From Castor canadensis (Eukaryota; Chordata; Mammalia; Rodentia; Castoridae), in the NCBI RefSeq assembly GCF_047511655.1, contig NC_133400.1:37960001-38024000 (forward strand): a stretch of DNA of 64,000 nt, written 5' to 3'. The notes under the pieces were generated by a model. That model was not told where the DNA came from. It worked only from the letters and a program-made list of their open reading frames with translations, and made no database searches. Position 1 is the stretch's first letter, and each line of letters opens with the position of its first letter. The translations under genes were made by a program, and so were the position numbers. Positions 55,101 to 60,690 of the stretch are shown here, one piece after another.

Positions 55101-55953
55101 AACCATTTCAAATTCACAAAACTACATACGATTTTAATAAAGATCGGAAAGTAGGCACGTCAAATTTACAACAGTGAAAACTGGGAGCGGTGGGATAAGC
55201 AGCGCCCAGAAGGGAAGAGCCTCAATGTGGACGTTTCTCGGTAGTGTTCATTAGCAACAAAGTACACAAAAGACTCGCGATCACGCAACAATACAAATAT
55301 AGTAAGTACATTTAGGAGGAAAATCCCCAAATTCGCAGAAACTTAACATCACTATAGTGCGGGCGCTTTTGTAGGGTTTCCGCACCGCCGGTCGAGGTGG
55401 GGACCTTCTAAGGACACCCACGGGACACATCTCAATTGGGAACAAAGCAACCCCGTATGGCAGGAAGGACTCTAGGAGCTTGGGCCTGGGCCTGGGCTCG
55501 GAGTTCCGCACCGTGGGCGCCCTGCGTGCCCGGGAGGCTTGACCAGGCCGAGCTCGTCCACGATCCACCGCTGTCACCCAAGCCGGCGAGGCGACTCCGG
55601 ACGGTCCCCACAGACAAATCCACGCCCCCCCACAGCCCCACGCAAGCCCGGCGGGACCTAGGGACTGGCTCGTCTGACTGCCGGCAGGCGAACCAGGCCG
55701 TTTTCCCGCAAGCCCTCGCCGGCCTTGGACTCGGACTCTGCCGCCACCACTGGCCCACAGCCGACCCAACCGCTGGGCCGCCGGGACCCTGGCGACACGG
55801 CCTCCGCGCAGCCAACGGCAGCAGAGCAACTGCCGCCCACCTGCGCGCGCCCGCCCCGCCGCTCGCGCGCCCGCTCCAGGCGCCCACCTGTTGGTCACAC
55901 TCGGGGCACGATTTGGTGGCCATCTTCACTTTCTTGGCTCGAGTTGCAGACAT
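21735..55953 (-). CDS. C16orf87: C16orf87 orthologue (UPF0547), four exons, intact
   Basis: The spliced product has 154 residues, the length of the human protein. It begins [19 protein letters not shown] and ends in an NQRLIL-type C-terminus. An N-terminal zinc-ribbon-like cysteine set (C16-x2-C19, C27-x2-C30, C32) is followed by a [11 protein letters not shown] segment. The middle is strongly basic ([12 protein letters not shown]), with a GRGRPKS AT-hook-like motif. The acidic C-terminal region is helix-prone. The UPF0547 family has no established biochemical role; the basic middle and zinc ribbon suggest nuclear or nucleic-acid contact, which is inference. All splice sites are GT/AG, phases fit (66+97+183+119 nt), and no disabling change is seen. 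In human the gene lies between MYLK3 and GPT2 and is of similar genomic length. Confidence 0.96.
23284..23402 (+). repeat. ID-type SINE with A-rich tail
   Basis: Sense head GTTGGTAGTATCTCAAGTGG, then CCCTGAGTTCAACCCCAGGT, a C-rich stretch and an A-run. Confidence 0.8.
23433..23614 (-). repeat. two adjacent ID-type SINEs
   Basis: Two antisense copies back to back (23433-23535 and 23536-23614), each with GGACTCAGGG/TGAACTCAGGGCC and GCTAGGCAGGTGCTC followed by CCAGCCCC or CAGCCCC. Confidence 0.85.
24695..24782 (-). repeat. ID-type SINE
   Basis: Antisense copy: TTGGTGGAACTGGTATTTGA, then GCAGGTACTCTACTGCTTGA and ATGCCTCCAATCC. Confidence 0.75.
25156..25250 (+). repeat. ID-type SINE with AAAAG tail
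   Basis: GGGCTGGCAAGTGGCTCAAG, then GTGCCTGCCTAGCAAGCGTG and an AAAGAAAAG-rich tail. Confidence 0.85.
25617..25738 (+). repeat. B1-type SINE
   Basis: CAGGCATGGTGGCGCACACT, then CCCAGCACTTGGGAGGCTGA and a poly(A)-like end. Confidence 0.9.
25797..25992 (+). repeat. B1-ID chimeric SINE
   Basis: A B1-like left part (GCTGGGTGCTGGTGGCTCGT) joined to an ID-like right part (AGTGGTGGAGTTGCTCAAGG, GTAAGCCCTGAGTTC). Confidence 0.88.
26020..26105 (+). repeat. ID-type SINE
   Basis: ACTCAGCGGTACAGCACCTG, then CTAGCATGTATAGGCCCTGG and an A-run. Confidence 0.8.
27049..27140 (-). repeat. ID-type SINE
   Basis: Antisense T-run, GGGTTTGAACCCAGGGCTTC, TTGCTAGGTAAGTGTTCTAC and CCAGCCCCC. Confidence 0.88.
27766..27948 (-). 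CDS. C16orf87: C16orf87 coding exon 3
   Basis: 183 nt encoding the basic middle region, with [12 protein letters not shown] and GRGRPKS motifs. Acceptor ATCCATACAG, donor GTATGG; phases 1 and 1 join exons 2 and 4 exactly. Confidence 0.96.
28749..28821. repeat. GA and GGAA/GGTA simple repeats
   Basis: Consecutive A-run, (GA)n, (GGAA)n and (GGTA)n microsatellites. Confidence 0.95.
28845..28970 (-). repeat. B1-type SINE
   Basis: Antisense GGCTAGCCTCAAACCATGAT, then AGTAGCTAGGATTACAGATT and CGAGCCACCGGCAC. Confidence 0.75.
29161..29469 (+). repeat. solo LTR, family A
   Basis: TGAGGCAGGC to CCCTTAACA, with an AATAAA near the 3' part. Flanking 4-mers GTAC (29157-29160) and GTAT (29470-29473) differ by one base. 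It is related to the LTR at 39599-39976 but lacks about 65 bases near the 3' end. Confidence 0.8.
30145..30660. other. unassigned intronic DNA
   Basis: Moderately AT-rich DNA between the solo LTR and the SINE at 30667. Nothing recognised. Confidence 0.5.
30667..30912 (+). repeat. tandem B1-type SINEs, 5' part before LTR
   Basis: Diverged B1-like units (GATGCCTGTAATACTAGGAA; AGCTGGGCGTGGTAGTGGGC). The last unit is interrupted by an LTR insertion and resumes at 31414. Confidence 0.75.
30913..31413 (-). repeat. solo LTR inserted in a SINE
   Basis: About 501 bp, plus-strand edges TGTTACC and GTTCA. Minus-strand TATAAA near 31114 and AATAAA complement near 31017 support minus orientation. It splits a SINE: the left part ends CATCCCAGTGAGAGTAGGGA and the right resumes GGAAGATCTCC. 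Flanking 4-mers GGGA and GGAA nearly match. Confidence 0.65.
31414..31569 (+). repeat. B1-ID SINE, 3' part after LTR
   Basis: GGCCGGCCTGGACAAAAAGC, then the ID-like part GACTCAAGCAGTACAACACT and GAGTTCAAACCC. Confidence 0.8.
31728..31928 (+). repeat. B1-ID chimeric SINE
   Basis: Left part CAGATGCAATGGCTCAAGCC, then GGTTCAAGTGGTAGAGTGTC and CTAGCAAGCAAGAGAACCTG. Confidence 0.85.
32518..32650 (+). repeat. B1-type SINE
   Basis: GGGCTTTGTGGCAAATGTCT, then GGGAGCCTGAGGCAGGAGAA and an AAAACAAAACCC tail. Confidence 0.85.
32860..33065. other. unassigned GC-rich segment
   Basis: About 200 bases clearly richer in G and C than the surrounding intron, with no SINE signature. It could be a fragment of a processed transcript, but I do not recognise it and it has no supported reading frame. 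Confidence 0.4.
33146..33345 (-). repeat. B1-ID chimeric SINE
   Basis: Antisense GATACTGGGGCTTGCACTCA, CACCTTGAGCCACTTCACCA, then GGATTACAGCTGTGAGCCAT. Confidence 0.85.
33870..35400 (+). mobile_element. ancient L1 3' end
   Basis: Degenerate L1 ORF2 C-terminal and 3' UTR sequence in the sense orientation: CAAAACTACAGTAATCAAAA, AAAGACCTAAATAGAAGAGC, GGTGTACACATACAATGTAG, ending ACCACAATAAAAGTTG and an A-run. Many stops. Much more diverged than the L1 at 1603-5460. Confidence 0.85.
35954..36050 (-). repeat. ID-type SINE
   Basis: Antisense T-run, GGTGCTGAGAATAAAATCCA, CATGCTAGGTGAGTATTCTA. Confidence 0.85.
36220..36248. repeat. CA dinucleotide repeat
   Basis: (CA)n passing into CCCA units. Confidence 0.95.
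36345..36478 (-). repeat. B1-type SINE
   Basis: Antisense TTTTGAGATAGGGCCCTCAC, CCCAGGTTGGCCTCAAACTT. Confidence 0.75.
37060..37160 (+). repeat. B1-type SINE
   Basis: CTGGGAGTGGTGGCTTATGG, CGTAATCCCAGTACTTGGGA, ending CTGTCTCAAAAAACC. Confidence 0.82.
37186..37255 (-). repeat. ID-type SINE fragment
   Basis: Antisense GGTGGTGTTGGGGACTAAAC, GAGCAAGTACTCTATCACTG. Confidence 0.75.
37267..37492 (-). repeat. B1-ID chimeric SINE
   Basis: Antisense T/G-run, GGGATTTGAACACAGGGCTT, GCAGGTGCTCTACCACTTGA, then GCTAGGATTATAGACGAGAG. Confidence 0.9.
37747..37990 (+). repeat. three ID-type SINE fragments in a row
   Basis: Copies at about 37747-37808, 37812-37885 and 37908-37990. Signatures are CCTAGCATGCATGAGGCCCT, CCTAGCATGCTCAAGGTCCT and AATGGGAAAGCACTTCCATA, the last followed by a short CA tail. 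Confidence 0.8.
38335..38526 (-). repeat. B1-ID chimeric SINE
   Basis: Antisense GCAGTACTGGAGACTGACCC, GGTAGGCAAGCACTCTACCA, then GGGTCTCACTAACTTTGTGC and GTAGTTGAGATTATAGGG. Confidence 0.88.
38850..39594 (+). mobile_element. ancient L1 ORF2 region, part 1
   Basis: Diverged L1 RT coding remnants in sense orientation: AAAACTATATATGACAAACT, CTTGTGTGCAGATGATTTTA (the FADD region) and AGGTTAAATGCAATCCCCAT. Interrupted at 39595 by a solo LTR. Confidence 0.88.
39595..39598 (+). repeat. 4-bp target-site duplication, left copy (GTAT)
   Basis: GTAT directly before the LTR, repeated at 39977-39980. The L1 sequence reads on correctly when one copy is removed. Confidence 0.85.
39599..39976 (+). repeat. 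solo LTR, family A, inserted in L1
   Basis: 378 bp, TGAGGTAGGC to GCTGTTAACA, with AATAAA near 39874. Perfect 4-bp GTAT duplication. Related to 29161-29469 and to the partial copy near 61326. The 4-bp duplication fits a class I (gammaretrovirus-like) ERV. Confidence 0.9.
40309..40562 (-). repeat. SINE inserted in ancient L1
   Basis: Antisense ID-like edge TGCTTGCCTCTACCACTTGA and B1-like edge GGATTACAGGTGTGAGCCAC, with about 100 bases of unassigned sequence between. Confidence 0.7.
41031..41305 (+). repeat. B1-ID type SINEs
   Basis: Composite sense copies: GGTTGGAGGTGTGGCTCATT, CAGGCTAGCCTGGGGAAGTT, AGTGGTAGAGCACCTGCTTA and TGAGTTCAAACTCCAGTAC. Confidence 0.8.
42066..42332 (+). repeat. 5' LTR (truncated) of degraded ERV
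   Basis: Homologous to the last about 255 bases of 48561-48908. TATATAA at 42195-42201, AATAAA at 42267-42272, ends CCACAACA. The first about 90 bases of U3 are missing. Confidence 0.88.
42338..42355 (+). promoter_or_regulatory. primer binding site, tRNA-Pro-like
   Basis: TGGGGGCTCATCTGGGAT, five bases after the LTR, matches the usual proline primer site except at two positions (likely CpG-type decay). Confidence 0.8.
42808..43139 (+). pseudogene. degraded ERV gag matrix remnant
   Basis: Translation gives a matrix-like segment ([13 protein letters not shown], then [12 protein letters not shown]), the pattern of a gammaretroviral MA domain. It contains stops and ends at TAA/TAG near 43135. 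Capsid and nucleocapsid are not recognisable downstream. Confidence 0.65.
43140..44077. other. unassigned interior of degraded ERV
   Basis: Where gag-pol should continue I find only diverged sequence without recognisable domains, including a purine-rich GAGAGAAAGG tract near 43535-43566. Confidence 0.4.
44078..44345 (-). mobile_element. 5'-truncated L1 tail with 14-bp target duplication
   Basis: The antisense L1 3' end occupies 44092-44331: the complement of the conserved terminus, TTATTCATATGTGCATACAA, a C-rich tract (complement of the G-rich 3' UTR), and AGGTAAGGATAGCTATATAG. Flanked by TGAGAACAGTTCTT at 44078-44091 and 44332-44345. An insertion of only about 240 bp. Confidence 0.9.
44346..45150. 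other. unassigned interior of degraded ERV
   Basis: AT-rich DNA with A-runs and no recognisable coding sequence or repeat family. Confidence 0.4.
45151..45956 (+). repeat. probable solo LTR inside the ERV
   Basis: About 806 bp beginning TGTCAGGAAT and ending TTTCCTAACA, with AATAAA at about 45891 followed by a T/C-rich U5-like end. No convincing target duplication (flanks ATAAC and GTTTA), so the edges are tentative. Confidence 0.55.
46128..46168. repeat. AT dinucleotide repeat
   Basis: About 20 units of AT. Confidence 0.97.
46169..46630. other. unassigned interior of degraded ERV
   Basis: No gene or named repeat recognised; possibly diverged pol. Confidence 0.35.
46631..46722 (+). pseudogene. 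5S rRNA pseudogene, 3'-truncated
   Basis: GTCTATGGCCATACCACCCT through TCTGATCTCAGAAGCTAAGC and TACTTGGATGGAAGAC follows the first 90 or so of 121 bases of mammalian 5S rRNA, including the internal promoter A-box and C-box region, with about ten substitutions. The 3' end is missing, so it is not functional. Confidence 0.93.
46723..46914 (+). other. unidentified short open stretch after 5S pseudogene
   Basis: Open in frame from within the 5S copy to a TAG at 46912-46914. The translated segment includes [14 protein letters not shown] and [14 protein letters not shown]. It reads like a real, non-repetitive protein fragment, possibly a pseudogene piece joined to the 5S copy or diverged ERV coding DNA. 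I do not recognise it. Confidence 0.3.
47117..47461 (+). pseudogene. degraded ERV integrase C-terminus
   Basis: [21 protein letters not shown] segment is the C-terminal beta-domain motif of gammaretroviral integrase. The rest of pol is missing upstream. A TAG at 47459-47461 ends the stretch. Confidence 0.82.
47599..48330 (+). pseudogene. degraded ERV env surface-subunit remnant
   Basis: Starts at 47599 with a signal-peptide-like hydrophobic run ([13 protein letters not shown]) and continues as a cysteine-rich extracellular protein of 177 codons to a TAG at 48130-48132. Related Cys-containing coding sequence continues to about 48330. The TM subunit is not found before the 3' LTR. Placement after the integrase end and before the LTR supports env. 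Confidence 0.72.
48561..48908 (+). repeat. 3' LTR of degraded ERV
   Basis: 348 bp from TGTAGTAAG (after a GGGGGTAATAA polypurine-like run) to CCAGCAACA. TATATAA at 48771-48777, AATAAA at 48843-48848. Confidence 0.9.
48909..49017 (-). repeat. B1-type SINE fragment
   Basis: Antisense AGGGTCTCATGAACTATTTG and GTAGCTAGATTACAGGTGTG, abutting the ERV 3' LTR. Confidence 0.82.
49126..49292 (+). repeat. ID-type SINE followed by GGAA repeat
   Basis: SINE 49126-49196 (GGCATGACTCAAGTGGCAAG, GAGTTCAAACACCAG), then a purine microsatellite of GGGA, GGAA and GGAAAA units at 49197-49292. Confidence 0.9.
49375..49760 (+). mobile_element. ancient L1 3' end fragment
   Basis: ACTAAGCAATAAAAGGAATG, GTCAGACAAAAAGAGTATTG and CTTGTGTTACATTTGTCAAA match the degenerate 3' UTR pattern of old L1M elements; compare 58195-58790. 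Confidence 0.75.
49870..49945 (-). repeat. ID-type SINE
   Basis: Antisense TGATCTGGGGATCAAACCCA, CATGCTCAGCAGGTGCTCTA. Confidence 0.85.
50010..50100 (+). repeat. ID-type SINE
   Basis: ATCAAGCTCAAGTGGTAAAA, CCTCAAGACCCTGGGTTTAA, then a TAAA-rich tail. Confidence 0.8.
50139..50235 (-). CDS. C16orf87: C16orf87 coding exon 2
   Basis: 97 nt encoding the second cysteine pair of the zinc ribbon ([12 protein letters not shown]) and [12 protein letters not shown]. Acceptor CCCTGCAG, donor GTAATT. Enters in phase 0 and leaves in phase 1. Confidence 0.96.
50305..50505 (+). repeat. B1-ID chimeric SINE
   Basis: Full-length, low divergence: TCCTAGCTACTCAGGAGGCA, AAAGCCAGCCCGGGCAAATA, AAAGGGCTGGTGAAGTGGCT, TGAGTTCAAACCCCAGTGCC. 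Confidence 0.93.
53415..53672. repeat. inverted pair: ID-type (+) and B1-ID (-) SINEs
   Basis: Sense ID piece 53415-53475 (AGGCTGGGGATGTAGGGCTA, GCACAAGGCCCTGGGT) followed by antisense GGGGATTGAACTCAGTCTTC and GCTGGGATTACAGGTGTATG to 53672. Confidence 0.82.
53765..54215 (+). repeat. MaLR-like LTR (ERVL-MaLR type) with SINE inside
   Basis: CTATGGACTGAACTGTGTTT start, TCTCTGTGTCACATGGCTGT middle and CCTCCAGAATTTTGAGAAAA end are the layout of MST/MLT-class LTRs. A short ID SINE interrupts at about 53893-53965. Confidence 0.75.
53893..53965 (+). repeat. ID-type SINE in MaLR LTR
   Basis: GGGGTGGCTCAATTACTTGT and GAGTTTAATACCCAGTACCC. Confidence 0.7.
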
Positions 55954-56440
55954 GCTCCTCTCTTTCGGCAGCCGCAGTGGCCTCCCGAGCTCCTCCCCTT
56001 GTAGCTCAGCAGCAAGGCCGGCGCCCGCCCAGTCCCAGCTCCCGCCGGCCGACCCAGGTTCTGGCGCGACGCGCGCGTGCGCGAGCGCGTGCGGGGCCTG
56101 CGTGCCAAGAGGGCGGGGCGCGGCGCCGGCCTGTTGAGAGCCGGGGCACCTTGCTTGGGCGCCTCTTGGTCGCCGCCCGTACTGGCACGGAGACTCAGCC
56201 CGCTCCCCACAGCCCACCGGCTCTCCAGCTCGGCCCTCAAGCTCGCCCCGAGTCTACCAAGAGCAGACGCCAAGACTGCCCGGTGTGCCAATGCCCACGC
56301 CTTTTCCCGGCTCAGCTGTCCGCCTGGGGGCGTGGCTTCAGCGGGACTCAGTAGTAAAGGGCGTCAAGTCAAGCTGAACCAATAAATTGCAGGTAGGGCG
56401 GCCCGTAGTGCTGGCCACGCCCCCTTCCCGCTCCTGGGAG
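55370..56440 (-). promoter_or_regulatory. C16orf87: CpG island promoter of C16orf87
   Basis: About 1.07 kb very rich in G, C and CpG, containing CGCGCG and GCGCGC runs, surrounding coding exon 1. No TATA box near the start codon; GC boxes (GGGGCG-type) and a CCAAT (56379-56383, plus strand) are present. A broad, housekeeping-type promoter is expected. The plus-strand side could also initiate divergent RNA. Confidence 0.88.
55888..55953 (-). CDS. C16orf87: C16orf87 coding exon 1 (start at 55951-55953)
   Basis: 22 codons, [20 protein letters not shown] then QQ, ending in phase 0 before GTGGGC. This start, not the Met at residue 11, gives the family-typical N-terminus. Confidence 0.96.
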
Positions 56441-56734
56441 AACGCTACTGGGAAAGGAGAGTGTGACAGACGGATAAGGGCTAGTGCAGGTCTTGCTGTT
56501 TAACATAAAGCTTGAGTACAAGTTAGCAAGGCTAGTCGGTAACGAATTATAATAGATATTTAGTGACTCTGCTACATTCAAAGCCAAAGACTGCGCTGCA
56601 GGCTATATAATTTGTTAACTCAAGGTCAATTCGTGAATACTATGAGGTGCCTCCTCTCAAAGAACATGCAGTCTGGTGATGGGCATACGTGGTCTAACAT
56701 TCAAATACAACAAAGGTGGATTGTATTGGAAGAG
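56441..56734. other. intergenic DNA
   Basis: No gene or repeat recognised immediately upstream of the C16orf87 CpG island. Confidence 0.5.
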
Positions 56735-56905
56735 TAAATTCATCCAAGCGTAGTGGCCTATGTCTTTAATCCCACCTACTGTGGAGTGAGGCAGGAGGAC
56801 CAAGAGTTCGAGGTCATGGGCAAAGTTAGATGCTCTCAAAAACAGAAGGACTAGGGACGTGGCTTAAGTGGTAAAGTCTAGCCCAGCAATCTCTGGGTCA
56901 GTGTA
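56735..56905 (+). repeat. B1-ID chimeric SINE
   Basis: CCAAGCGTAGTGGCCTATGT, GAGTGAGGCAGGAGGACCAA, then GGACGTGGCTTAAGTGGTAA. Confidence 0.8.
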
Positions 56906-57084
56906 CTCTTAAAAACTACCTAGAATTTGACCTAGAAAATCCACCTTGAGGAATTTTAAGAAATACTCTCCACTATGCTCAAATCCATTCGTGTAAACAC
57001 AGTGCACTTTTACCGTACTGCTTCTTAGTGCAACACTTCGGAAATAGCATGCATAGACATCCGTCAACTGAGCAGTTGTGTGTG

Positions 57085-57265
57085 TGTGTGGGGGGGGGGC
57101 ATTGAGGTTTGAACTCAGGGCTTCCTGCTTACAAAGCAGATGCTCTACCACTTGAGCCACACCTCCAGACCATTTTGCTCTGGATCTTTTTGGAGATGGG
57201 GTCTGGGGAGCTACTTGCCTGGGCTGGCCTTGAACCGCAGCCTCCCAAGCAGCTAGAATTATAGG
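57085..57265 (-). repeat. B1-ID chimeric SINE
   Basis: Antisense GTGTGTGG/G-run, GAGGTTTGAACTCAGGGCTT, CTACCACTTGAGCCACACCT, then GCTAGAATTATAGGCTTGAG. Confidence 0.9.
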
Positions 57266-57346
57266 CTTGAGCAAATTAAGGTATTCATAAAACAGAATTA
57301 TTGTTACAGCTTTTTATAGAATGACAGCTATTAGTTTTACAAATTT

Positions 57347-57438
57347 ATTTATTTTTTTTGTGGCACCGGGGTTTGAATTTGGGCTTCATGCTTGCTAGGC
57401 TGGCGCTCCTACCACTTAAGCCACTCTGCCAGCCCCAC
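57347..57438 (-). repeat. ID-type SINE
   Basis: Antisense GGCACCGGGGTTTGAATTTG, CATGCTTGCTAGGCTGGCGC, GCCACTCTGCCAGCCCC. Confidence 0.88.
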
Positions 57439-57664
57439 AATGTTATTCTCGGAGCATAGGCAGCATGAATGTATCTGTGCTTGCAAAGGCATTAATAAAC
57501 TGGAGGGCAGAAAGGAGACACATTTTTCACTCAGATGGGCAAAGGCAAGGAGGTCAGCAATTCCGTGTTGTAAGTACATGACAGGCAGGCAAAGCTAAGG
57601 CTACAGTGGTGGGCCATATGTACCTCTGTAGGGCCTTTAGTACCAAGGAAGAAAAGCTGGGCTG

Positions 57665-57752
57665 GTCCAGCTGATGGAATGGCTCAAGTGGTAGAGCACC
57701 TGCCTAGCAATCCTGAGGCCCTGAGTTCAAGCCCCAGTACCACCAAAAGAAT
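57665..57752 (+). repeat. ID-type SINE
   Basis: AATGGCTCAAGTGGTAGAGC, CTGCCTAGCAATCCTGAGGC, TTCAAGCCCCAGTACCACC. Confidence 0.92.
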
Positions 57753-57898
57753 AAATTCTAAAGTGAGAATGAATGGCCCAGCAAAGGACTCAGATGTTAG
57801 ACCAGAGACAGGGAGAGAGAGGGACAATAGGGAAGAATAGGTATAGAATTGAAAAAAAATATAGAAGCCAAATGTAGCAAAATTTGAGAGGCTGTTTG

Positions 57899-57901
<3 letters not shown>

Positions 57902-57945
<44 letters not shown>
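57902..57945. repeat. TG dinucleotide repeat
   Basis: About 22 units of TG. Confidence 0.97.
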
Positions 57946-57947
<2 letters not shown>

Positions 57948-58194
57948 ACAAGGCCATTTCCTGGATGATTCATTTCTATTCCAAGGAACTGGGGAAAGAG
58001 GTAGTAAAGTAGCAATCGTAAAATGGTGTGGGGCATAAATGAGAAACCAAGGCCCTGAAGACAGTCTTCTGAAAGTTTTATTTGAATGTGGTCTTTTTCT
58101 GGAAACCTAGAAAGGCCATGGGGCAGGAGACTGGGGTTAAGATAGAGGTCTTTAATTCTGTGGAGCTGTGCAATGGTTGGTCTAAATACACACA

Positions 58195-58790
58195 TGACTT
58201 CTGACCCAGTATTCCCACTCTTAGGTGTTTATCCAAGAGAAATGAAAAGACTTGTGCAAGAGTATTCATAATAGCTTTATTCATAGCAGGCCAAACTGGG
58301 GAGAAAAAAATCAACATATATCTGTGAAACAGGTAAATAAATAAGTTGTAGTATATTCGTTCAATGGAATACTAATTAGCTTTTTTTTTTCATATGTGCA
58401 TACAATGTTTGGGTCATTCTTCCCCCTTCCCCCACCCACTACTTACCTTTTAAAAGCAAATTAATACACAGCAAAATGAATGAATCTCAGAAGTATGCTT
58501 ACTAAAGAAGTCTTATGCAAGAGTATGTACCGTATGATTCCATTTATATGCAGTTCTAGAAGAGAAATTTCTATGGAATAAAAGAAGAAAATCAGAGTTT
58601 TCTTTGCCTCTGGGGCAAGAATGGAAATAAATTGTAATAGGTATAAGGGAACTACTTTTCAGGTTGATGGTAATAATCTGTATCTTAACAGAGGTTTATG
58701 TTACACAAGTGTTCCCAAATTTGTCAAAACCCACTGCATAGTACACCTAAGATTTAGGCATTTTAGTCAATAAAAATTTCTCTCAAACAA
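58195..58790 (+). mobile_element. ancient L1 3' end, with small young L1 tail inside
   Basis: CAGTATTCCCACTCTTAGGT, TTCATAATAGCTTTATTCAT, GTACCGTATGATTCCATTTA and AAACCCACTGCATAGTACAC are the old L1 3' pattern. At about 58381-58450 a minus-strand poly(T) plus CATATGTGCATACAATGTTT marks a tiny insertion of a younger L1 terminus. Confidence 0.8.
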
Positions 58791-58892
58791 GACCCTTAAG
58801 CAAATATTGAACTCTGGGGAATGGTATGCATAACGAAGTATTTATGGTGAAATGCAATGATGTACAACTGATGTCAAATTGCATTTAAAAAG

Positions 58893-59237
58893 ATAGATGG
58901 ACTGGGTGTGGTGGCTCATGCCAATCATAGCTACTCAGGAGGTAGAGATCAGTAGAATCACAGTTAAAGGCCAGCATGGGCAAAAAAATCAGCAAGACCC
59001 CATCTCTGCCAATAGCTGGGTGTGGTGGCATGCACCTGTCACCCCAGCTGCAGGAAGTTTAAATAGGAGGATCATAGTCTAGCTGACCCAGACAAAAACG
59101 TGGGACCCTAAGTCCAAAAATAGCAAAGCAAAAATGGCTAGGGGCATGGCTCAAGTGGTAGGGGGAATGCCTGCTGAGCAAATTCGAGGCCCTGAGTTCA
59201 CCCCCTCCCCCTCAAGTACCACCCCCCCCAAAAAAAA
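58893..59237 (+). repeat. composite B1 and ID SINEs
   Basis: CTGGGTGTGGTGGCTCATGC, AGCTGGGTGTGGTGGCATGC, then GGCATGGCTCAAGTGGTAGG and a C-rich/A-rich tail. Confidence 0.85.
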
Positions 59238-59726
59238 GATGAATTGATAAATGGATAGAGGGATGGCTAAGTGGACAAACAAGTGATAAGCAACTATCAT
59301 ATTTGTGAATGATATAATCAGCATAAAGGTATTCACTATAAATTTCAAATATTTTCTGTTTAAACATTTTTATGAACTGTAGGAATCAAAATGTATTTGT
59401 TTAAGCCACTGCTCATTAGGTTTCAATTTTTGCTATCAAACATATTCCTTTGATACTGAAACAAAAGTTTTCCAAGAAGCGAATGGATTTTGCCTTTATG
59501 TTTATTCACTCAGTAAACAAATATTTACTAGGAACACACTACTGCTGGACCTGGTGTTCTTGATGGGAATATGGTGTGGTGAGCAAAATAAAGTCCCTGC
59601 TGTTGTGAGTATTGTACTCTAGTGGAAAAGACAGGCACACAGATAAGTGCACAATTTTTGTGATTAGAGTTATAAAGGGACTGTTCCAGGGCTCTAGGGC
59701 GGGGGCCACTGACCTGTAGTAGTGTA
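59238..59726. other. intergenic DNA
   Basis: No gene or named repeat recognised. Confidence 0.5.
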
Positions 59727-60083
59727 TGGTTTGAATATGAATTGACTCCTACCAGCTCATGTGTAGAAGCCTAGGTTCCCAGCTGGTGATGGAACCATTT
59801 TAGGTTCTAGCATTCTAGGTGCTAGAAACTTTAGGAGGTGAGGCCTTGCTGGAGGAAGTAGATCACTTCGGGGCCCGTCCTTCCAGGTATCTTGTTCCTG
59901 ACCCCTTCCTGTCCCTCTTGTTGTTTCCTGGCAGCCAAGATGGAACTTCTCTGCTCTACCAAACCTCCCTGCCATGATAGACTGAAACCACTGAGACCAT
60001 GAGCCCAAATAAATATTTCCTCCCTTAAGTTGTTTATATTAGATATTTTGCCACAGTGCTGAAAAGTCTGACTAATGCAGGGT
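59727..60083 (+). repeat. LTR-like dispersed repeat (MaLR/MER type)
   Basis: Starts TGGTTTGAATATGAATTGAC, contains CTTTAGGAGGTGAGGCCTTG and CCAAATAAATATTTCCTCCC, ends GAAAAGTCTGACTAATGCA. The AATAAA near the end supports plus orientation. The exact family is uncertain. Confidence 0.65.
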
Positions 60084-60524
60084 GGGTAGAGACTTCCTTG
60101 AGGAAATTTTCATGGTATGCAGTTAATGAGATGAAGGGGGGTAATAAATATTCAGACAGAATATTATGGGCAAATGTAAGGTAAAAGGAAGTGAAAGAAG
60201 ACTGTGGCTGCAGCATCAACAGAAAGAGGAAGAGAAAACCCAACACACAGGTGGTGCTAAAGATTCCACTTTTCTCTAGCTTTTGTTGCTGTTACTAACT
60301 TTGCTTCAGGTCTTTCATGCATGCTGCTCAAGTTGCTGTAGGTATTCTACCCTCACAATATGCAACTGGTATAGGCAGGAGCTTTAATAACAGGTATCAA
60401 AAAGGTAGCAAAATGGCTACCTCAAGGTGGGCTGAGAAATAAGTAGCAGCCCTCATCTCCATTCCCTTCCTTATTTTGACATCCAAAACAAATTCTCTGC
60501 CAAAGAACCTTTTAATAGAAACCT

Positions 60525-60690
60525 TTTCTAGCCAGACATGGTGACACACACCTATAATCACAGCTACTTGGGAGATAGGAGGATTGCTGTTTGTGGGCTG
60601 CCTGGGCAAAAATGTTAGTGAAACCTCATCTCGAACAACAACCAGGGTATGGTGGTACACACATGTAATTCCAGCTACAAGGGAGGTATA
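60525..60690 (+). repeat. B1-type SINE, diverged tandem units
   Basis: CCAGACATGGTGACACACAC, CAGCTACTTGGGAGATAGGA, then CAGGGTATGGTGGTACACAC. Confidence 0.8.

Larger units (their letters stand above)
50236..55887 (-). other. C16orf87: C16orf87 intron 1
   Basis: 5.65-kb intron with a GTGGGC donor in the CpG island and a CCCTGCAG acceptor. Holds SINEs near 50305, 53415 and 53893 and a MaLR-like LTR near 53765. The rest, including 50506-53414 and 54215-55370, shows no recognisable gene or repeat. Confidence 0.9.

Noticed and set aside
55281-56385. Several long open frames of 100-260 codons on both strands in the CpG island
   Set aside because: Stop codons are rare in GC-rich DNA. The composition is Pro/Ala/Arg/Gly with no domain, and only the 22-codon exon 1 of C16orf87 is supported by orthology and splice sites.
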